Below, one piece after another: positions 19,607 to 28,214 of a DNA stretch of 64,000 nt (positions are counted from its first letter, which is position 1; every line of letters begins with the position of its first letter). The notes beneath the pieces were generated by a model that did no database searches, was not told the DNA's origin, and worked only from the letters and a program-made list of their open reading frames with translations. The translations under genes and the position numbers were made by a program. Source of the DNA: Chryseobacterium daecheongense (GTDB taxonomy: Bacteria > Bacteroidota > Bacteroidia > Flavobacteriales > Weeksellaceae); contig NZ_RJTX01000004.1 of the NCBI RefSeq assembly GCF_003729955.1, positions 124,001 through 188,000 of the forward strand, in the 5' to 3' direction.

Positions 19607-20029
19607 TTAATCCACTTTTTCTCCGTTTACAAAAACTTCATAGCCGATCTCTACAGTAGGCTCCAATGTTTTGGAAACTGAACAGTATTTTTCGAATGAT
19701 AATTGAGCTGCTTTCAATGCTTTTTTAGGATCTATATTTCCTTCCAAAAGAAATTTAACACTGATTGATTTAAAAGGTTTGGCATCCTCCACAGGGATTC
19801 TTTCTCCTTCTACTTCCGCTTTAAAATCCGTGATTTCCTGTCTCTGTTTTTTTAAAATAGAAACAACGTCTATTCCGCTGCATCCCGCTACTGCCATTAA
19901 TACGCTTTCCATTGGTGAGACCCCTTTTGCTCCGGGTTGCGAAGTATTATCCAAAAGAATGGAATTTCCCTGGGAATTGGTGCATTCAAATAAAAAATCG
20001 TCGTTGACTCTGTTAAGTGTTATTTTCAT
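19607..20029 (-). CDS. OsmC family protein
   Basis: 140 residues from the ATG at 20029, opening MKITLNRVNDDFLFE, the usual OsmC start. A longer frame reaches 20065, but its extra 12 codons are only the translation of a heptamer repeat, so I reject it. Family marks: the ESVLMAVAGCSGIDVVSIL helix with the reactive cysteine, and a second conserved cysteine in LSFEKYCSVSKTL. These peroxidatic thiols reduce organic hydroperoxides or act in sulfur handling; which one is not known for this YhfA-like subgroup. It is cytosolic and stands between a shared terminator and the DUF58 gene. Confidence 0.88.
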   Translation of the reverse strand: MKITLNRVNDDFLFECTNSQGNSILLDNTSQPGAKGVSPMESVLMAVAGCSGIDVVSILKKQRQEITDFKAEVEGERIPVEDAKPFKSISVKFLLEGNIDPKKALKAAQLSFEKYCSVSKTLEPTVEIGYEVFVNGEKVD

Positions 20030-20030
20030 T

Positions 20031-20063
20031 GTTGCTTGTTGCTTGTTGCTTGTTGCTTGTTGC
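20031..20063. repeat. Heptamer tandem repeat (GTTGCTT, 4.7 copies)
   Basis: Four full GTTGCTT units plus GTTGC directly upstream of the osmC-type start codon, filling the gap to the DUF58 stop at 20068. The unit is not a multiple of three. Confidence 0.9.
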
Positions 20064-20067
20064 AAAA

Positions 20068-21390
20068 TTATAAAATTCCCCTCGCTTTTATCTCTAAATA
20101 TTTATTGATAACATCGATATTTAAATTTTCAGGAAGTGTATAAACAGTATAAATTCCATATTTTCGGAGTTCCTGAATAATAAGTTTCTTTTCGAATTCA
20201 AATTTTTCCGCAATGATCTCATCATAGATTTCCTGCATGCTTTCAGGGTTTTTATGAATCAGCGTCTGAAGTTCTGCATTTTTGAAAAATACAACCACTA
20301 ATAAATGGTTTTTAGCAATTCCACGCAGGTATTTCAATTGCCGGTTCAATCCGTCTAATGTTTCAAAATTGGTAAAAAGCAATATTAAACTTCTTTGATT
20401 GATCGAATATTTTACATCCTGATATAAGCGGTTAAAATCGCTTTCAAAGAAATTGGTTTTGATGTTATACAGGGCTTCCGAAATCTTTTTAAGCTGTCCC
20501 GATTTATTTTCAGCTGCAATTTTGTTTTCTGTTTTTTTCGAAAAGGTCATCATTCCCGCCCTATCTCCTTTTTTCAAGATAATATGAGACAAAGCCATCG
20601 TTGCATTAATCGAATAATCCAGAAGACTCAATCCATTGAAGGGCATTTTCATGGTTCTTCCTGTATCAATCAGCATGAAAATACGCTGGGATTTTTCATC
20701 CTGGAACTGATTCACCATCAAACGATTCACTTTAGAGGTCGCTTTCCAGTTGATCGTTCTGATATCATCCCCCGGAACATAGTCTTTGATCTGCTCAAAT
20801 TCCATGGTGTGCCCAAGCTTTCGTATTTTTTTGATTCCTCCCAATAAGAATTCGCTTTGAAGGGCCATTAATTCATATTTTCTGAGATGAATAAAAGACG
20901 GATAAGATGGTAATGCGGCATCTTTCTGAAAATTAAATCTTTTTGAAACAAATCCTATTGGTGATGACACATACACATTTAAGCTTCCGAAATGATATTC
21001 TCCTCTTTCTTTAGGCTCCAAAGTATATTGAAAATAACTGTTCCTTCCTGTTTCAATACGTTTATTGATTAAGAAATCTCTTTTCTGAAACTGGAAAGGG
21101 ATTTCATCAATGACCTTCACATCAATTGTAAATTGATAATTATTTTTAATGTCAATCTTAACCGGATTTTCGTCTCCGTTGGATAATTTTTCAGGTAAAA
21201 TCCGTTGTGCCAGAATTCCATTTTTCTGATTAAAGATTAAAAGGTAATCCACCATTACTGTGAGGAAAGTAACCAACAGCATAATATGAGCCACCCACAT
21301 CAGGAACGGAAAGAAAAATGCAAAAACATACAGAATCCCCACTCCTACGAGCGTGAAGAAAAAACGGTTATTGATGTATAAGTTTTTCAT
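20068..21390 (-). CDS. DUF58 domain membrane protein
   Basis: 440 residues. Two close hydrophobic segments at ~10-50 anchor it; the rest is cytoplasmic or periplasmic with a DUF58/vWA-like region (~185-400): signature VPGDDIRTINWKATSKVNRL, then MLIDTGRTM, a MIDAS-like D-x-S/G-x-S start in which the third position is Gly-Arg-Thr. DUF58 proteins accompany MoxR ATPases and are thought to act with them as chaperone or envelope-maturation pairs. Here MoxR lies two genes upstream in the same operon, separated by a lipoprotein gene. Confidence 0.9.
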   Translation of the reverse strand: MKNLYINNRFFFTLVGVGILYVFAFFFPFLMWVAHIMLLVTFLTVMVDYLLIFNQKNGILAQRILPEKLSNGDENPVKIDIKNNYQFTIDVKVIDEIPFQFQKRDFLINKRIETGRNSYFQYTLEPKERGEYHFGSLNVYVSSPIGFVSKRFNFQKDAALPSYPSFIHLRKYELMALQSEFLLGGIKKIRKLGHTMEFEQIKDYVPGDDIRTINWKATSKVNRLMVNQFQDEKSQRIFMLIDTGRTMKMPFNGLSLLDYSINATMALSHIILKKGDRAGMMTFSKKTENKIAAENKSGQLKKISEALYNIKTNFFESDFNRLYQDVKYSINQRSLILLFTNFETLDGLNRQLKYLRGIAKNHLLVVVFFKNAELQTLIHKNPESMQEIYDEIIAEKFEFEKKLIIQELRKYGIYTVYTLPENLNIDVINKYLEIKARGIL

Positions 21391-21411
21391 TCTTTTTTAA
21401 GGTTGCAGGTC

Positions 21412-21855
21412 TTAAGGTATTGAGTTCGAAAGAATAAAATATATCGTTTTATCTTTTTTATTTTTCAATACGTAAAATTCTTCTTTTTTTATGACCTCAA
21501 CATTTGATTTGTCAAATTCTTTTAAATCTAAAAACCAATTTGGTTTTAGTTTTATATTTTGCTCAACTTTATTATTAAACAAGTCAAAACTAATTTTCTC
21601 ATTTGCTGAGAAAATTGAATCATAAAATCCCGAATTTTTATAATTAAATTTTCCAAATGCACATAAAGGATCTAAATATGAAACGTTCCTCAAGTCAGTT
21701 ACATCATTATGAATAATTGGAGGAAACCATCCTTTATTTCGTTCATTTTTTTCGTTGAATTCAGCAAATGTTTTATACTCTTGCTTATATCCCTTTTGAC
21801 AACTAAAAGTTAAAATTGCCAGAATAAGCAGCATTAAAATTTTACCTTTATTCAT
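21412..21855 (-). CDS. Putative lipoprotein of unknown function
   Basis: 147 residues. Signal peptide with lipobox LTFSC (Cys19), so a lipid-anchored envelope protein is likely. The mature part is Lys/Asn/Phe rich with no recognised domain; YFILSN near the end suggests beta structure. It lies between MoxR (17 bases upstream) and DUF58 (21 bases downstream), a pair that is usually adjacent, and its sequence is more AT-rich than either. It may be a later insertion or a lineage-specific partner. Confidence 0.75.
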   Translation of the reverse strand: MNKGKILMLLILAILTFSCQKGYKQEYKTFAEFNEKNERNKGWFPPIIHNDVTDLRNVSYLDPLCAFGKFNYKNSGFYDSIFSANEKISFDLFNNKVEQNIKLKPNWFLDLKEFDKSNVEVIKKEEFYVLKNKKDKTIYFILSNSIP

Positions 21856-21872
21856 TGATTAAATTTTACCGT

Positions 21873-22907
21873 CTATCTCGGTATTTCTATTCCTTCTAAA
21901 ATCTGACGGATAATTTCATCGGCAGTTAAGCCTTCCATCTCTCTTTCCGGCGAAACGATTACTCTGTGTCTTAACACTGCATAACTGGCTTCTTTGATAT
22001 CTTCCGGAGTTACAAAATCTCTTCCTCTTAGTGCCGCAAAAGCTTTTGAAGCCGTCAATAATGCTAAGCTCGCTCTTGGTGATGCTCCCAGATATAAGAA
22101 CTGGTTTTCTCTGGTATTAATAATGATTTTAGCAATGTATTCCATCAATTGAGCTTCAACGATGATTTCTTTAACCAGATGCTGATAATTTTTCAGCTGC
22201 TGAGCAGTAATCACCCGGTTTACCACTTCTGTTTTATCTTCTACTTTGCTTTCGTGCTGATTTTTGATAATGGCGATTTCCTGTTCAAGATTCGGGTAGT
22301 TGACATTGATCTTGAATAAAAAACGATCTAGCTGTGCTTCAGGAAGTCTGTAAGTTCCTTCATGCTCAATAGGGTTTTGTGTGGCCACTACCAGGAAAGG
22401 CTCTTCCATCTGATAGCGGGTTCCATCCATCGTGATCTGTCTTTCTTCCATCACCTCAAACAATGCAGCCTGGGTTTTTGCCGGAGATCGGTTGATCTCA
22501 TCAATCAGGATAAAATTGGAGAAAATGGGCCCTTTTTTAAATTCAAACTCTGAATTTTTAACACTGAAAACTGAAGTTCCCAAAATATCGGATGGCATCA
22601 GATCCGGTGTGAACTGTATTCTGCTGAAACCTACATCAATGGTTTTAGCTAATAATTTGGCTGTAATAGTTTTAGCTACCCCCGGAACACCTTCAATCAG
22701 AACATGCCCGTTCGATAATAAAGCAGCCAGAAGATGCTCTACCATATTTTCCTGTCCAACAATTACTTTTGCTATTTCGGATTTTACTTTTTCCAGGCTT
22801 GCGCGAAGCTCGATTAAATCTATTCTGGATTCAAACTCGCTTTCTTTTTTATCAACAGGTGTAGAATTTTGATTTTCTACATTCTCAAAATTTTCAAGGT
22901 TTTCCAT
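21873..22907 (-). CDS. MoxR family AAA+ ATPase
   Basis: 344 residues, cytosolic. Walker A is EGVPGVAKT (~74-82), Walker B FILIDEINRSPAK (~131-143) and sensor/arginine regions are in VVATQNPIEHEGTYRLPEAQLDRF. The C-terminal lid includes YLGASPRASLALL and RHRVIVSPE, all typical of MoxR. MoxR ATPases assist maturation of partner proteins carrying vWA or DUF58 domains; DUF58 is encoded just downstream. The N-terminal ~15 residues are an Asn/Glu-rich extension without known role. Confidence 0.94.
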   Translation of the reverse strand: MENLENFENVENQNSTPVDKKESEFESRIDLIELRASLEKVKSEIAKVIVGQENMVEHLLAALLSNGHVLIEGVPGVAKTITAKLLAKTIDVGFSRIQFTPDLMPSDILGTSVFSVKNSEFEFKKGPIFSNFILIDEINRSPAKTQAALFEVMEERQITMDGTRYQMEEPFLVVATQNPIEHEGTYRLPEAQLDRFLFKINVNYPNLEQEIAIIKNQHESKVEDKTEVVNRVITAQQLKNYQHLVKEIIVEAQLMEYIAKIIINTRENQFLYLGASPRASLALLTASKAFAALRGRDFVTPEDIKEASYAVLRHRVIVSPEREMEGLTADEIIRQILEGIEIPR

Positions 22908-22954
22908 AAATTGTATCTTTTTGTTCCGGATTTCTCCGGTAATTCATGTTATTT

Positions 22955-24112
22955 TTATTTTAAAATCTCATCCAGTAACTGATTCATCCTGGTAAGGTCT
23001 TCTTTCATAACGGCTGCATAAGGATCCTGCCCTTTTTTAATTAAGCTTACAGCCTCATTAATCATTTCTATAGGTTTCCCTGTTTTTAAATGAAGTTTAT
23101 TGGCAAATTCTTCATCCAGATTCTGGGTATCTATCAAAAGATCTATTCTTACTTTATTCAGGAAATATTGTGCCTTTTTGGCCATCATATCATGGAAATC
23201 TCCTTCCTGAAGATATAAATTTCCAATACTTTTCACAAAATCCACGGATGTATTCTTCAGTGGTTCAACAATAGGTACAATCCGCTGCTTTCTTTTGGCA
23301 TTGAAGAAAACAAACAGCACCAATCCCCCCAAAAATACCCACCAAGCATATTTTAATGCAGGTTTTGATAAAATAAATCTCATGAAAAACCGTGACACTT
23401 TAGTATTGCTTTCTACAAACCATAAGGTTTCCCTATCCTGAAGGTATGAAAAAACATCCTGGGTGTATTTTATATTTCCTGTTTTAAGAAGGTAGTAATT
23501 GGTAAGGAAAAGAGGTTCACTATGCACATACACATTTCCTTTTCCGATTTTCGTTTTAATGAAATTGGCATACACCACACTATCCTTTTCCATAGACTTT
23601 CCAAGGATTTCCACTTCAGGTTTCACAAATTCAAATCCTCTTCCGGAAGGAAATTTATCAAGCTTGATGAAATCGTTCTGGTATTTTTTATCTGTCAATT
23701 TCAAAACACTTTGATCTTCGTAAGACATTTGTGAATTAAAATATCCTATACTGTCTGAAATCTCTTTAGGGATATAGCTTGTTATAACCATTGCATCCGA
23801 TCCTTTGGAAACTTCGGTTAAAATTTTATTCCAGGACTCTTCGTCCAGATCACTCTCAATCACTAAAATATTGTGAAGACCTTTCTTATGCTGATTGTAA
23901 TAATCATAAGGATTCTGATCTATTTTTTTAAGATTATTTTTAAAGAGGTCTTTCACTTCCTGATTGAATACAAATAGCCCGAATGGAGATTTCTCATTCA
24001 CATCGAAGTTTTTGCGCCAGTCGGTCATCTCCTTTTTGTTAACTTCAAACAATGCCATGATCACCATGATAATGATGAAAATGATAGCATATATTTTGAA
24101 ATTTTTGTTCAT
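22955..24112 (-). CDS. DUF4350 domain membrane protein
   Basis: 385 residues from the ATG at 24112 (MNKNFKIYA); a TTG two codons earlier is less likely. One TM segment at ~4-22 and a second at ~268-285 (WWVFLGGLVLFVFF) followed by the basic KRKQR. The region between (~40-260) resembles the DUF4350/GATase-like domain (GLFVFNQEVKDLF; AMVITSYIPKE; GKGNVYVHSEPLFLTNY). The cytoplasmic C-terminal third is helical. It lies in the DUF4129-DUF4350-MoxR-DUF58 order seen in this membrane cluster across Bacteroidota; molecular role unknown. Confidence 0.85.
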   Translation of the reverse strand: MNKNFKIYAIIFIIIMVIMALFEVNKKEMTDWRKNFDVNEKSPFGLFVFNQEVKDLFKNNLKKIDQNPYDYYNQHKKGLHNILVIESDLDEESWNKILTEVSKGSDAMVITSYIPKEISDSIGYFNSQMSYEDQSVLKLTDKKYQNDFIKLDKFPSGRGFEFVKPEVEILGKSMEKDSVVYANFIKTKIGKGNVYVHSEPLFLTNYYLLKTGNIKYTQDVFSYLQDRETLWFVESNTKVSRFFMRFILSKPALKYAWWVFLGGLVLFVFFNAKRKQRIVPIVEPLKNTSVDFVKSIGNLYLQEGDFHDMMAKKAQYFLNKVRIDLLIDTQNLDEEFANKLHLKTGKPIEMINEAVSLIKKGQDPYAAVMKEDLTRMNQLLDEILK

Positions 24113-24124
24113 GATCAAAGTAAT

Positions 24125-24922
24125 TTATGGTTTGAACGACTGATATTGATTTTTAAACTTCAGGTAAGCCTGTTCATCAATATTGAACTCTCCATACCAA
24201 ACATAATCGAATATATAAGACAAATTAAAAAACTCATCCTTTAAAGGTCCCGGCTTTAATTCTGCGATATAGTCTTTATTGGTTTTTTCAGGATTCCAGT
24301 TGATCCGTTTTTTGTCACTCAGCTTTTTCAGGGCAAAAAGAAACTGATAGCGGATGGCCGAACGATAATCTCCAGCTCTCTCGAATTGGGCAATACTTTC
24401 CGGAAAATTGATTTCATGAATATTTTCGTGAAGCTCTTCTTCATGGATATCTATCTTCTTATTCTTTTTCCCGAAGATAAAATTGCCATCTTTTCCCAGG
24501 AGGTATTTCACTATAAAATAAAGCAGAAACCCAACAAGAATGATTGCAAAAAGACGAATCATAACTCCTGTGGTTTTCTCTGATTTCGTAAAAACCGTAT
24601 CTCCGAAAATGCTTTGGAGGATCTGAGCTATTTTCCGCTTAAGCTTCTGCCAGAAAGATTCTCTTGGTTTTGAGGTAGAATAATCAAATTCTTCTGATTT
24701 ATATCTTGACTGAAGGTTTTCCTTAAATTTTTTCGGATAAACAGTATTTTCCGAAACCGGTTTTTGTTTGAGAATAGAGTCTGCCGGATACATATTTTTA
24801 TAGTATCCTTCATTCAATGAATCCACCACATACTCTTCCACCACTGGTTCAGGGGCATTTTGAGCGTCCGTTGTTCCAAAGGAAAGGAGATATAATAAGA
24901 AAACAAGAAACCGTTTATTCAT
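24125..24922 (-). CDS. DUF4129 domain protein
   Basis: 265 residues from ATG 24922; this start overlaps the upstream stop by 8 bases, typical coupled translation, so the ATG three codons earlier is less likely. Signal peptide ~1-21 (ends TTDAQ), a TM at ~125-145 (IRLFAIILVGFLLYFIVKYLL) and a cytoplasmic C-terminal DUF4129 domain (FERAGDYRSAIRYQFLFALKKL, then WNPEKTNKDYIAEL, then FDYVWYGEF). DUF4129 is found next to MoxR/DUF58 and in transglutaminase fusions. Function unknown. Confidence 0.86.
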   Translation of the reverse strand: MNKRFLVFLLYLLSFGTTDAQNAPEPVVEEYVVDSLNEGYYKNMYPADSILKQKPVSENTVYPKKFKENLQSRYKSEEFDYSTSKPRESFWQKLKRKIAQILQSIFGDTVFTKSEKTTGVMIRLFAIILVGFLLYFIVKYLLGKDGNFIFGKKNKKIDIHEEELHENIHEINFPESIAQFERAGDYRSAIRYQFLFALKKLSDKKRINWNPEKTNKDYIAELKPGPLKDEFFNLSYIFDYVWYGEFNIDEQAYLKFKNQYQSFKP

Positions 24923-25877
24923 TGATCCCAATAGTTTCTATTTCGGCAAGCTCCACTTTCTGATGAAGGTCTGTCCTGCTGTCATAATACATCAATCCGG
25001 CATTCACATACATTAAATTGTAAAGAAAAAGGGAAACAAGCATCGAAATCCCATACATCACAAAGAAAAATATTCCAAATGTTCCATCAAACGGATTCTG
25101 CTCGAAATTTCCATCCGGAGGAGTCGTAAGAAGAGTTCCATACATAAAAAACATGGGAATAGAAGTGAAAATACTTGAAATGATATATAGAATGATAAAA
25201 ATGATAATGGTTGCGCCCCAATATTTCCAAAACGGAGATCTTTCTCTTCCATTGGTATAGGAAAACTGTGCTCTTATGGAGTAGCTTAAGCTTTCAAAAA
25301 AGCCTCTTTCTGTATTAAAAAAATCATACATCAGGAATGTAGTGACATTGATGATCACCGGATAAAGGAGCAGGATAAGAAAGAATCCTATAACAATCAC
25401 CATCAATGCAGCAGAAATTCCAAATATTAAGATTGTCAACGGTGCTACAATAAAGATCATTCCCAGGCAAAGAATAGCAATTTTGCCTACATTACTCTTA
25501 AAATCGTTCAGAATATCATCGGTTTTTATTTTTTCCTGCCCCTGGGCAAGTCTTCTTAGATAAAAAACAGGGTACAGATAATTAACGATCATCAGAATGA
25601 TAAAAAGGAAGAAAGTCAGGATTCCGACACCAATAAACATCCCCATATTTTCTTCGAAGTATTGTTCAAAATAACGGCCTTCTCCACTCAGATTAGATCC
25701 GAAAACCTGTGAAAAAAGTTCTCTATATCCGAATATACATACTACGACCATCAGAATCAACAGTAACCCGTTGATTAATATATAATTCTTAAAGTAATTC
25801 TTTCCGTATAATTTGAAAAAATTAAAGCTGTCACTTATAAAAGTGCCAAAATCTCTTTTCTTATAAAACTGCATCAT
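24915..25877 (-). CDS. Polytopic membrane protein of the SpoIIM/MoxR cluster
   Basis: 320 residues with about six hydrophobic segments (near 30-52, 78-102, 132-185 as a pair, 235-258, 268-292), each rich in Ile/Leu/Phe/Gly. A charged N terminus (MMQFYKKRDFGTFISDSFNFFK) matches similar flavobacterial proteins that begin with an F-I-x-D-x-F-x-F helix. There are no catalytic motifs. It overlaps both neighbours (SpoIIM upstream by 17 bases, DUF4129 downstream by 8), so it is translated with them. Confidence 0.8.
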   Translation of the reverse strand: MMQFYKKRDFGTFISDSFNFFKLYGKNYFKNYILINGLLLILMVVVCIFGYRELFSQVFGSNLSGEGRYFEQYFEENMGMFIGVGILTFFLFIILMIVNYLYPVFYLRRLAQGQEKIKTDDILNDFKSNVGKIAILCLGMIFIVAPLTILIFGISAALMVIVIGFFLILLLYPVIINVTTFLMYDFFNTERGFFESLSYSIRAQFSYTNGRERSPFWKYWGATIIIFIILYIISSIFTSIPMFFMYGTLLTTPPDGNFEQNPFDGTFGIFFFVMYGISMLVSLFLYNLMYVNAGLMYYDSRTDLHQKVELAEIETIGINE

Positions 25878-26844
25878 TGATTTGGTTGTTTAGTTTTTTA
25901 TGAACAATAGTTGGATATACAAAGTAGTAAAAGCCAATGATCGCCAATGATCCGAAGATAATGATCAGATTCAGCATCAAAGGCATTTTTAAGGCATGTC
26001 TTGTTACATAGCCTTCAATAATTCCTGCACAAATTGTGAAAGGAATCGTACTCAAAAATATTTTAAAAGAATCTTTAAAACCGTTTTTAAAAGAATTGAA
26101 TCTGGAAAATGTTCTTGGAAACAGAATAGATGCTCCCAGAATCAACCCGCACATCGCTTCTACTACCATAGAGAAAATCTCAAAGACCCCATGAAGCCAG
26201 ATTCCTCTTGCACTGTCTTTCAATGCTCCGTAATCGTAAAAAAAGTATTGAAAGGAGCCTAACATCACACTGTTGGATAGTAAGGCATACAATGTTCCTA
26301 CTCCTGCAAAAACGCCATAGATATAAAGTTTTGCTCCGACACCGATGTTATTGAAAATAATTCCGATCGTACTTCCCCATGTTGATCCTTGTTGATAAAC
26401 ACCTACAGCATTTCCTTTCTTGATATTTTCAATAGTTTCGTTCACATAACCCTCACCAAGAATAATGGTAGCAAATTCTTTATCATAGACTGCAGAAAGC
26501 ACTCCAATTAAAGTAAACAGGATGAAAAACAGAAAAGCATACAGCAAATATCTTCTGTATTGATAGACTAACAAAGGAACTTCCGTTTTGAAGAAATACA
26601 GAATCCGGTTCTCTTCTACTCTTTTCGTTTTATAAATTTTCTGAAATATCTGTGAAGACAGGTGGTTCAGATAGACCGTTGTATTACTTTTAGGGTAATA
26701 GGTCTGGGCAAATGAAAGGTCATTAATGAGATTAATGTACAACGAAGACAGGTCATCCGGATTTTTTTTAATTTTCCCTTGAATAACCTGTTCAATTCCC
26801 AGCCATTTTTCTTTATTTTGTTTTATGAAATAAACTTCTCTCAT
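25861..26844 (-). CDS. SpoIIM family membrane protein
   Basis: 327 residues. The N-terminal ~95 are cytosolic and helical; then six hydrophobic segments from ~97 to ~310 with the SpoIIM pattern: N-N-x-G-V-G after STIGIIFNNIGVGAKLYIYGVFAGVG, then FEIFSMVVEAMCGLILG. In Bacillus SpoIIM works in peptidoglycan remodelling at engulfment; non-sporulating Bacteroidota carry a homologue beside RDD, MoxR and DUF58 genes, role unknown. It is the first gene of the minus-strand cluster; only 27 bases separate it from the divergent RDD gene, so the promoters must overlap coding sequence. Confidence 0.92.
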   Translation of the reverse strand: MREVYFIKQNKEKWLGIEQVIQGKIKKNPDDLSSLYINLINDLSFAQTYYPKSNTTVYLNHLSSQIFQKIYKTKRVEENRILYFFKTEVPLLVYQYRRYLLYAFLFFILFTLIGVLSAVYDKEFATIILGEGYVNETIENIKKGNAVGVYQQGSTWGSTIGIIFNNIGVGAKLYIYGVFAGVGTLYALLSNSVMLGSFQYFFYDYGALKDSARGIWLHGVFEIFSMVVEAMCGLILGASILFPRTFSRFNSFKNGFKDSFKIFLSTIPFTICAGIIEGYVTRHALKMPLMLNLIIIFGSLAIIGFYYFVYPTIVHKKLNNQINDAVL

Positions 26845-26871
26845 AATCTATAGGCTAAAATAATAAAAATT

Positions 26872-27621
26872 ATGTCTCAAATTGCGATTAATACTTCACA
26901 AAATGTAAATATTAATTTCAACATTGCCAGTGTTGGAGAAAGGATGCTTGCTTTCATCATAGATCTCCTGATCAAGGTAGCCTATGTAATTCTTGTATTT
27001 TATTTATTCTTCAATGTTTTTGATCTGGGGTATATTTTATCCGGGATGGATCAATGGTCTGTTATTGCCATTTATATTGCGATTACATTTCCTGTCTATA
27101 TTTATCCTGTTGTCCTGGAAAGTTTAATGGAAGGGCAAACTCCCGGTAAAAAAGTAATGAAGATACGTGTGGTGAAAATCGATGGATACCAAGCCAGCTT
27201 CGGAGATTATATGATCCGCTGGATTTTCAGGATCATTGATACTTCTTTCGCCGGAGTCATTGGTTTAATTTCTATGATCGTTTCTAAAAACAATCAGCGT
27301 TTAGGAGACATTGCTTCAGGAACTGCTGTCATTTCTTTGAAGAACAGCATTACTATTTCGCATACTATTTTAGAGAACATTCATGAAGATTACATTCCGT
27401 CTTTTCCTCAGGTTATTGCTTTAAGTGATAATGACATGAGGATTATTAAAGACAATTACACCAAAGCATTACGGGTGGATGACAGGGAGATCATCAGCAG
27501 GCTTTCCGACAAGATCAAAGGGATTTTAAAACTTGAAATAGATCCTACCAAAATGACGGAAAGACAGTTCATTAATATTGTGATCAAAGATTACAATTAC
27601 TATACAGGAAAAGACAATTAA
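26872..27621 (+). CDS. RDD family membrane protein
   Basis: 249 residues. The RDD signature arginine/aspartates appear in ERMLAFIIDLLIKVAY (R-x-x-A-F-x-x-D at ~25-32) and later GQTPGKKVMKIRVVK, RWIFRIIDT and NNQRLGDIASGTAVI. There are three to four TM helices in residues 25-165; the last ~80 residues are cytoplasmic and charged. RDD proteins have been tied to ion transport in some bacteria, but here the divergent SpoIIM gene suggests the envelope cluster. Function uncertain. Confidence 0.9.
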   Translation: MSQIAINTSQNVNINFNIASVGERMLAFIIDLLIKVAYVILVFYLFFNVFDLGYILSGMDQWSVIAIYIAITFPVYIYPVVLESLMEGQTPGKKVMKIRVVKIDGYQASFGDYMIRWIFRIIDTSFAGVIGLISMIVSKNNQRLGDIASGTAVISLKNSITISHTILENIHEDYIPSFPQVIALSDNDMRIIKDNYTKALRVDDREIISRLSDKIKGILKLEIDPTKMTERQFINIVIKDYNYYTGKDN

Positions 27622-27657
27622 TAAATTTTCGTATCTTTAATAGATAATGATTGGATT

Positions 27658-27948
27658 ATGAAATTTGAAAACAATAAATCAGGGAACGGCGGTGTTCTTA
27701 CTTTAAATAATGAAATCAAAGAAGTCGGAAGACTTACTTATACTATTTTTCCTGAAGAAAACAGGTTTATCATTTCTTTCGTTCTGGTGCATCCTGAATT
27801 TGAAGGCAGGGGAATGGGAAAATTTTTGGTGGAAGAAGCCATCAGATTTGCCCGGGAAAATAACTGGAAAGTATATCCGCACTGTTCTTATGCCAGATCT
27901 GTGATGATGAGAATGAGTGATGTAGACGACGTTTTTATCAGAAATTAA
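27658..27948 (+). CDS. Small GNAT-fold N-acetyltransferase (YjdJ/COG2388 type)
   Basis: 96 residues, about the whole length for this minimal family. The acetyl-CoA loop is visible as V-H-P-E-F-E-G-R-G-M-G (~42-52), preceded by a beta strand (RFIISFVLV) and followed by the helix FLVEEAIRFARENNW and the strand KVYPHCSYARSVM. The acceptor is unknown. It follows the RDD gene by 36 bases and ends at a terminator. Confidence 0.9.
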   Translation: MKFENNKSGNGGVLTLNNEIKEVGRLTYTIFPEENRFIISFVLVHPEFEGRGMGKFLVEEAIRFARENNWKVYPHCSYARSVMMRMSDVDDVFIRN

Positions 27949-27954
27949 ATCATA

Positions 27955-27982
27955 AAAAAAGTTCTCCAAAGAGAACTTTTTT
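27955..27982. terminator. Bidirectional intrinsic terminator
   Basis: 12-bp hairpin (AAAAAAGTTCTC / GAGAACTTTTTT, loop CAAA) between the GNAT gene (+) and the small peptide gene (-). Confidence 0.85.
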
Positions 27983-27991
27983 ATTTTAAAA

Positions 27992-28150
27992 CTATTGTGG
28001 ACACACTACATCCGGGCAATAAATTCCCGGGCATCTTGGTCTTCCGTCTGTAGGACAGCATTGTTTTGAGCACGCAATAATAATTCCTCCCGAAATTTCT
28101 TTCAATTCATTTCTGGAAAGGGGCTTTTGAAGCATTTTTAATTTTTTCAT
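27992..28150 (-). CDS. Double-glycine-leader, six-cysteine small peptide (bacteriocin-like)
   Basis: 52 codons, ATG at 28150, stop at 27992. Residues 11-22 are LSRNELKEISGG, an exact match to the double-glycine leader consensus L-S-x-x-E-L-x-x-I-x-G-G recognised by C39-peptidase ABC exporters. The predicted core of 30 residues after Gly22 has six cysteines (27, 31, 32, 40, 45, 50) and four prolines after or near them. This fits a secreted, disulfide-bonded or modified peptide. No exporter or modifying enzyme is in the window. It lies 64 bases after a glycosyltransferase gene on the same strand, with no clear -7 box, so its promoter is uncertain. Confidence 0.75.
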   Translation of the reverse strand: MKKLKMLQKPLSRNELKEISGGIIIACSKQCCPTDGRPRCPGIYCPDVVCPQ

Positions 28151-28214
28151 ATTAAAGATTTTATAGGTTAGTTCTATAATAACTTTATCCTGCCTGTTTT
28201 ATTATGTAATGCTT

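Noticed and set aside
20030..20065. Extra 12 codons of OsmC frame
   Set aside because: They only translate the GTTGCTT repeat and the family begins at MKITLN.
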